Source: Frankia sp. AiPa1
GTDB lineage: Bacteria > Actinomycetota > Actinomycetes > Frankiales > Frankiaceae
DNA: 64,000 nucleotides
Direction of reading: 5' to 3'
Assembly (NCBI RefSeq): GCF_023243075.1
Contig: NZ_JALKFZ020000004.1
Coordinates: forward strand, 62,001-126,000
Below, piece by piece: positions 62,403 through 64,000 of the stretch. A program made the position numbers and the translations under genes. Under the pieces are notes generated by a model that was not told the origin of the DNA, searched no databases, and saw nothing but the letters and a program-made list of their open reading frames with translations. Each line of letters begins with the position of its first letter. Within the stretch, counting starts at the first letter, position 1.

Positions 62403-63065
62403 TCAGCCCACCGGCGAGGACTTCGCGACGACCGCGATGAGCAGCCCGCCGCCAGTGGTGAGCATCATCTGGGTCAGTCGGATATCGTCGCGCACCGCGG
62501 TTGCCAGCTCGCGGACTGCGATGGCATCGGCGGTGCGCACGGCGGGGTCCGCGGCCTGGCCGTCGGCGAGGATGCCGGCGAACACGACGATGCCCCCGGG
62601 GCGCAGCAGCCGCAGCGCCTGGGTGAGGTATTCGCTTCCCTCTCGGCGGTCTGCATCGCAGAACACCAGATCGTAGGCGCCGTCGGTGAGCCGGGGCAGG
62701 ACATCCAGGGCCCGGCCGGTGATCAGGCGTGAGCGGCCGGGAGCCATTCCGGCGTCGGCGTAGGTCCGCCGGGCCAGGCGCAGATGCTCGGCCTCGACGT
62801 CGATCGTGGTCAGTGTGCCGTCCGGGCGCATGCCACGCAGTAGCCAGGTACCGGACACCCCGGTACCTGTACCGATCTCCACGACCGCGCGGGCACCCAC
62901 GGCAGCAGCGAGAAAGCGCAGCACTGCACCGGCGCCTGGACTGACCGGGACGATCCCGACCTCCTCGGCACGGGAGCGGGCAGCACGAAGGATGGGGTCT
63001 TCCAGCAGGAAGCCCTCGGCGTAGGCGGCGGCGAAACCCAGCTCGCCGATGTCTGTCTGGGGCAT
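62403..63065 (-). CDS. SAM-dependent O-methyltransferase (Rv1220c-like)
   Basis: The class I methyltransferase of 220 residues shows motif I as VVEIGTGTGVSGTWLLRGM, motif post-I LTTIDVEAEHLRLARRTY, and motif IV YDLVFCDADRREGSEYLTQA, then LRPGGIVVFAGIL, the caffeoyl-CoA/catechol O-methyltransferase family. Such enzymes methylate catechol-like hydroxyls using a divalent metal. It is divergent from sigE exactly as mycobacterial Rv1220c is. The ATG at 63065 lies 9 nt after a TAGGCT box. Confidence 0.92.
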   Translation of the reverse strand: MPQTDIGELGFAAAYAEGFLLEDPILRAARSRAEEVGIVPVSPGAGAVLRFLAAAVGARAVVEIGTGTGVSGTWLLRGMRPDGTLTTIDVEAEHLRLARRTYADAGMAPGRSRLITGRALDVLPRLTDGAYDLVFCDADRREGSEYLTQALRLLRPGGIVVFAGILADGQAADPAVRTADAIAVRELATAVRDDIRLTQMMLTTGGGLLIAVVAKSSPVG

Positions 63066-63074
63066 GACACCCGC

Positions 63075-63080
63075 AGCCTA
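63075..63080 (-). promoter_or_regulatory. Candidate -10 box of the O-methyltransferase gene
   Basis: Read on the reverse strand, TAGGCT ends 9 nt before the ATG at 63065, giving a leader of at most a few bases. Confidence 0.4.
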
Positions 63081-63244
63081 CGGGAACGGGAGAGCACAGA
63101 TGCGCGTTCATCTGATCGACGCGCGTCGTGTCGAGGATCGTGGCGCGACCATCGAGGGGAGATACAACGGTGTCCGCAGCGGGATTCGCCGCTCCCTGGC
63201 CGGGCCGTCGGGTACGTTCGACGCGAACCGACCGAGAGGCGGCC

Positions 63245-64000
63245 GTGGCTGCGCAGGACTCCGGGGCGGCTAGTGACGCCACCGGCGCCGCCGCCACAGC
63301 AGAAGCCTGGGTGCCTCCGTCGTGGGAGGACGTGGTCCGCGAGCACGGCAACCGGGTGTACCGGCTGGCTTACCGTCTCACTGGCAACGCCCATGACGCC
63401 GAGGACCTCACACAGGATGTCTTCGTGCGCGTGTTCCGCTCGCTCGCGGACTACACCCCCGGCACCTTCGAGGGCTGGCTGCACCGCATCACGACGAACC
63501 TGTTCCTGGACCGGATGCGCCGTCAGCAGAAGATCAGGTTCGACGCCCTCCCGGAGGACACCGAACGTCTCGCCGGGCGCGAGGCTAGCCCGGAGGCCGT
63601 CTACGCCGAGGCTCACCTCGACGCCGACGTCGAAGCGGCGCTCGCCGCGCTGCCGCCCGACTTTCGGGCGGCCGTCGTGCTGTGCGACATCGAGCAACTG
63701 TCCTATGAGGAGATCGCCCAGACTCTCGGGGTGAAGCTCGGCACGGTGCGTAGCCGCATCTCCCGTGGCCGGGCCATGCTGCGGGCGGCGCTGGCCGATC
63801 GCGCCCCCCGCGCCGGTGACGGCGTCCTGCTCGCCGCCGAGGATGAGAAGAACGCGCTGGATGGCGCGTACGCGGCTGCCGCGGCCAGGGCCAAGCCAGG
63901 GCGAGGGCGGTCTGACGGGGCCGGGCCGGCCGCCGGTCCGCAATCTGATCAGCCCGTCAGTGATCCCGTCGCCTCACGGCGGGACCATGACGACGGTCGC
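63245..64000 (+). CDS. sigE: ECF RNA polymerase sigma factor, SigE type, cut by window end
   Basis: The frame is open from the GTG at 63245 to the last base (252 codons). Region 2 reads [31 protein letters not shown] and [20 protein letters not shown]; region 4 reads [20 protein letters not shown] and [20 protein letters not shown]. These match mycobacterial SigE, which controls envelope and heat stress, and the divergent methyltransferase gives the same context. After region 4 (about residue 190) there is an Ala/Gly/Asp-rich tail of at least 60 residues that mycobacterial SigE lacks. GAGAGG precedes the start by 5-6 nt. Confidence 0.95.
   Translation, partial: MAAQDSGAASDATGAAATAEAWVPPSWEDVVREHGNRVYRLAYRLTGNAHDAEDLTQDVFVRVFRSLADYTPGTFEGWLHRITTNLFLDRMRRQQKIRFDALPEDTERLAGREASPEAVYAEAHLDADVEAALAALPPDFRAAVVLCDIEQLSYEEIAQTLGVKLGTVRSRISRGRAMLRAALADRAPRAGDGVLLAAEDEKNALDGAYAAAAARAKPGRGRSDGAGPAAGPQSDQPVSDPVASRRDHDDGR

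Noticed and set aside
62810-63943. A 377-codon reverse-strand frame opposite sigE
   Set aside because: The forward strand here encodes a full ECF sigma factor; the reverse frame has no motif.
1-64000. Search for tRNA, rRNA, insertion sequences, integrases and attachment sites
   Set aside because: I saw no tRNA-like cloverleaf, rRNA segment, transposase or integrase. A tool-based scan (for example covariance models) could still find small RNAs I cannot see by eye.

Overview
The window is high-GC DNA with actinobacterial coding habits: GTG starts are frequent, and many genes have a TANNNT -10 box placed 6-9 nt before the start codon. Gene content is also actinobacterial: mycothiol deacetylase MshB, 7Fe ferredoxin FdxA, meso-DAP genes, DUF4245, DUF3117, DUF6542 and a SigE-type ECF factor. 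The long Pro/Ala/Gly tails, the many short tandem duplications and the overall protein character suggest a Frankia-like (Frankiales) chromosome. That genus call is an inference made without a database search.

Layout. (A) 1-23.6 kb is a housekeeping backbone: xseA/xseB, DUF4245-glpX, a fatty acid hydroxylase and a NodB-like protein, DUF6542-rmuC-ychF, DUF952, a pterin dehydratase, mutT, typA, mshB, an S1C protease, a flavin reductase, a SirB1-like protein, fdxA, dapC, dapD and dapE. (B) 24.1-49.1 kb is a surface-polysaccharide region: a polyprenyl-phosphate glycosyl-1-phosphate transferase, a YdcF-like protein, a membrane-anchored glycoside hydrolase, an HpaB-type monooxygenase, a condensation/PapA-like acyltransferase, a prephenate dehydrogenase, glycosyltransferases, an acyltransferase-3 protein, a deacetylase, a large polymerase-like membrane protein and a flippase. 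(C) 49.6-53.5 kb encodes E1alpha, E1beta and E2 of a 2-oxoacid dehydrogenase. (D) 53.6-64 kb returns to backbone: two LOG-family proteins, folP, a DivIVA-like protein, DUF3117, pepA, a large disordered membrane protein, an O-methyltransferase and sigE (cut by the window end).

From memory, blocks A and D follow the order of the Mycobacterium tuberculosis Rv1099-Rv1221 segment (glpX, ychF, typA, mshB, fdxC, dapC, dapE, Rv1205 LOG, folP2, Rv1209, Rv1211, Rv1220c, sigE). Blocks B and C therefore look like about 30 kb of lineage-specific material set between dapE and the LOG gene. The core of B (40.3-49.1 kb) is a chain of genes overlapping by 4 bp, so it is probably one translationally coupled operon for assembly, flipping and polymerisation of a lipid-linked glycan.

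The most distinctive points are: the grouping of an HpaB-type hydroxylase, an HxxxD acyltransferase and a TyrA protein within the glycan region; a 72-codon repeat protein overlapping both neighbours by 4 bp; several perfect 11-17 bp hairpins, one of which carries the stop codons of both convergent genes and two of which lie inside pepA; a set of 17-bp tandem duplications; and a gene-free, hairpin-rich stretch at 28.5-30.5 kb.
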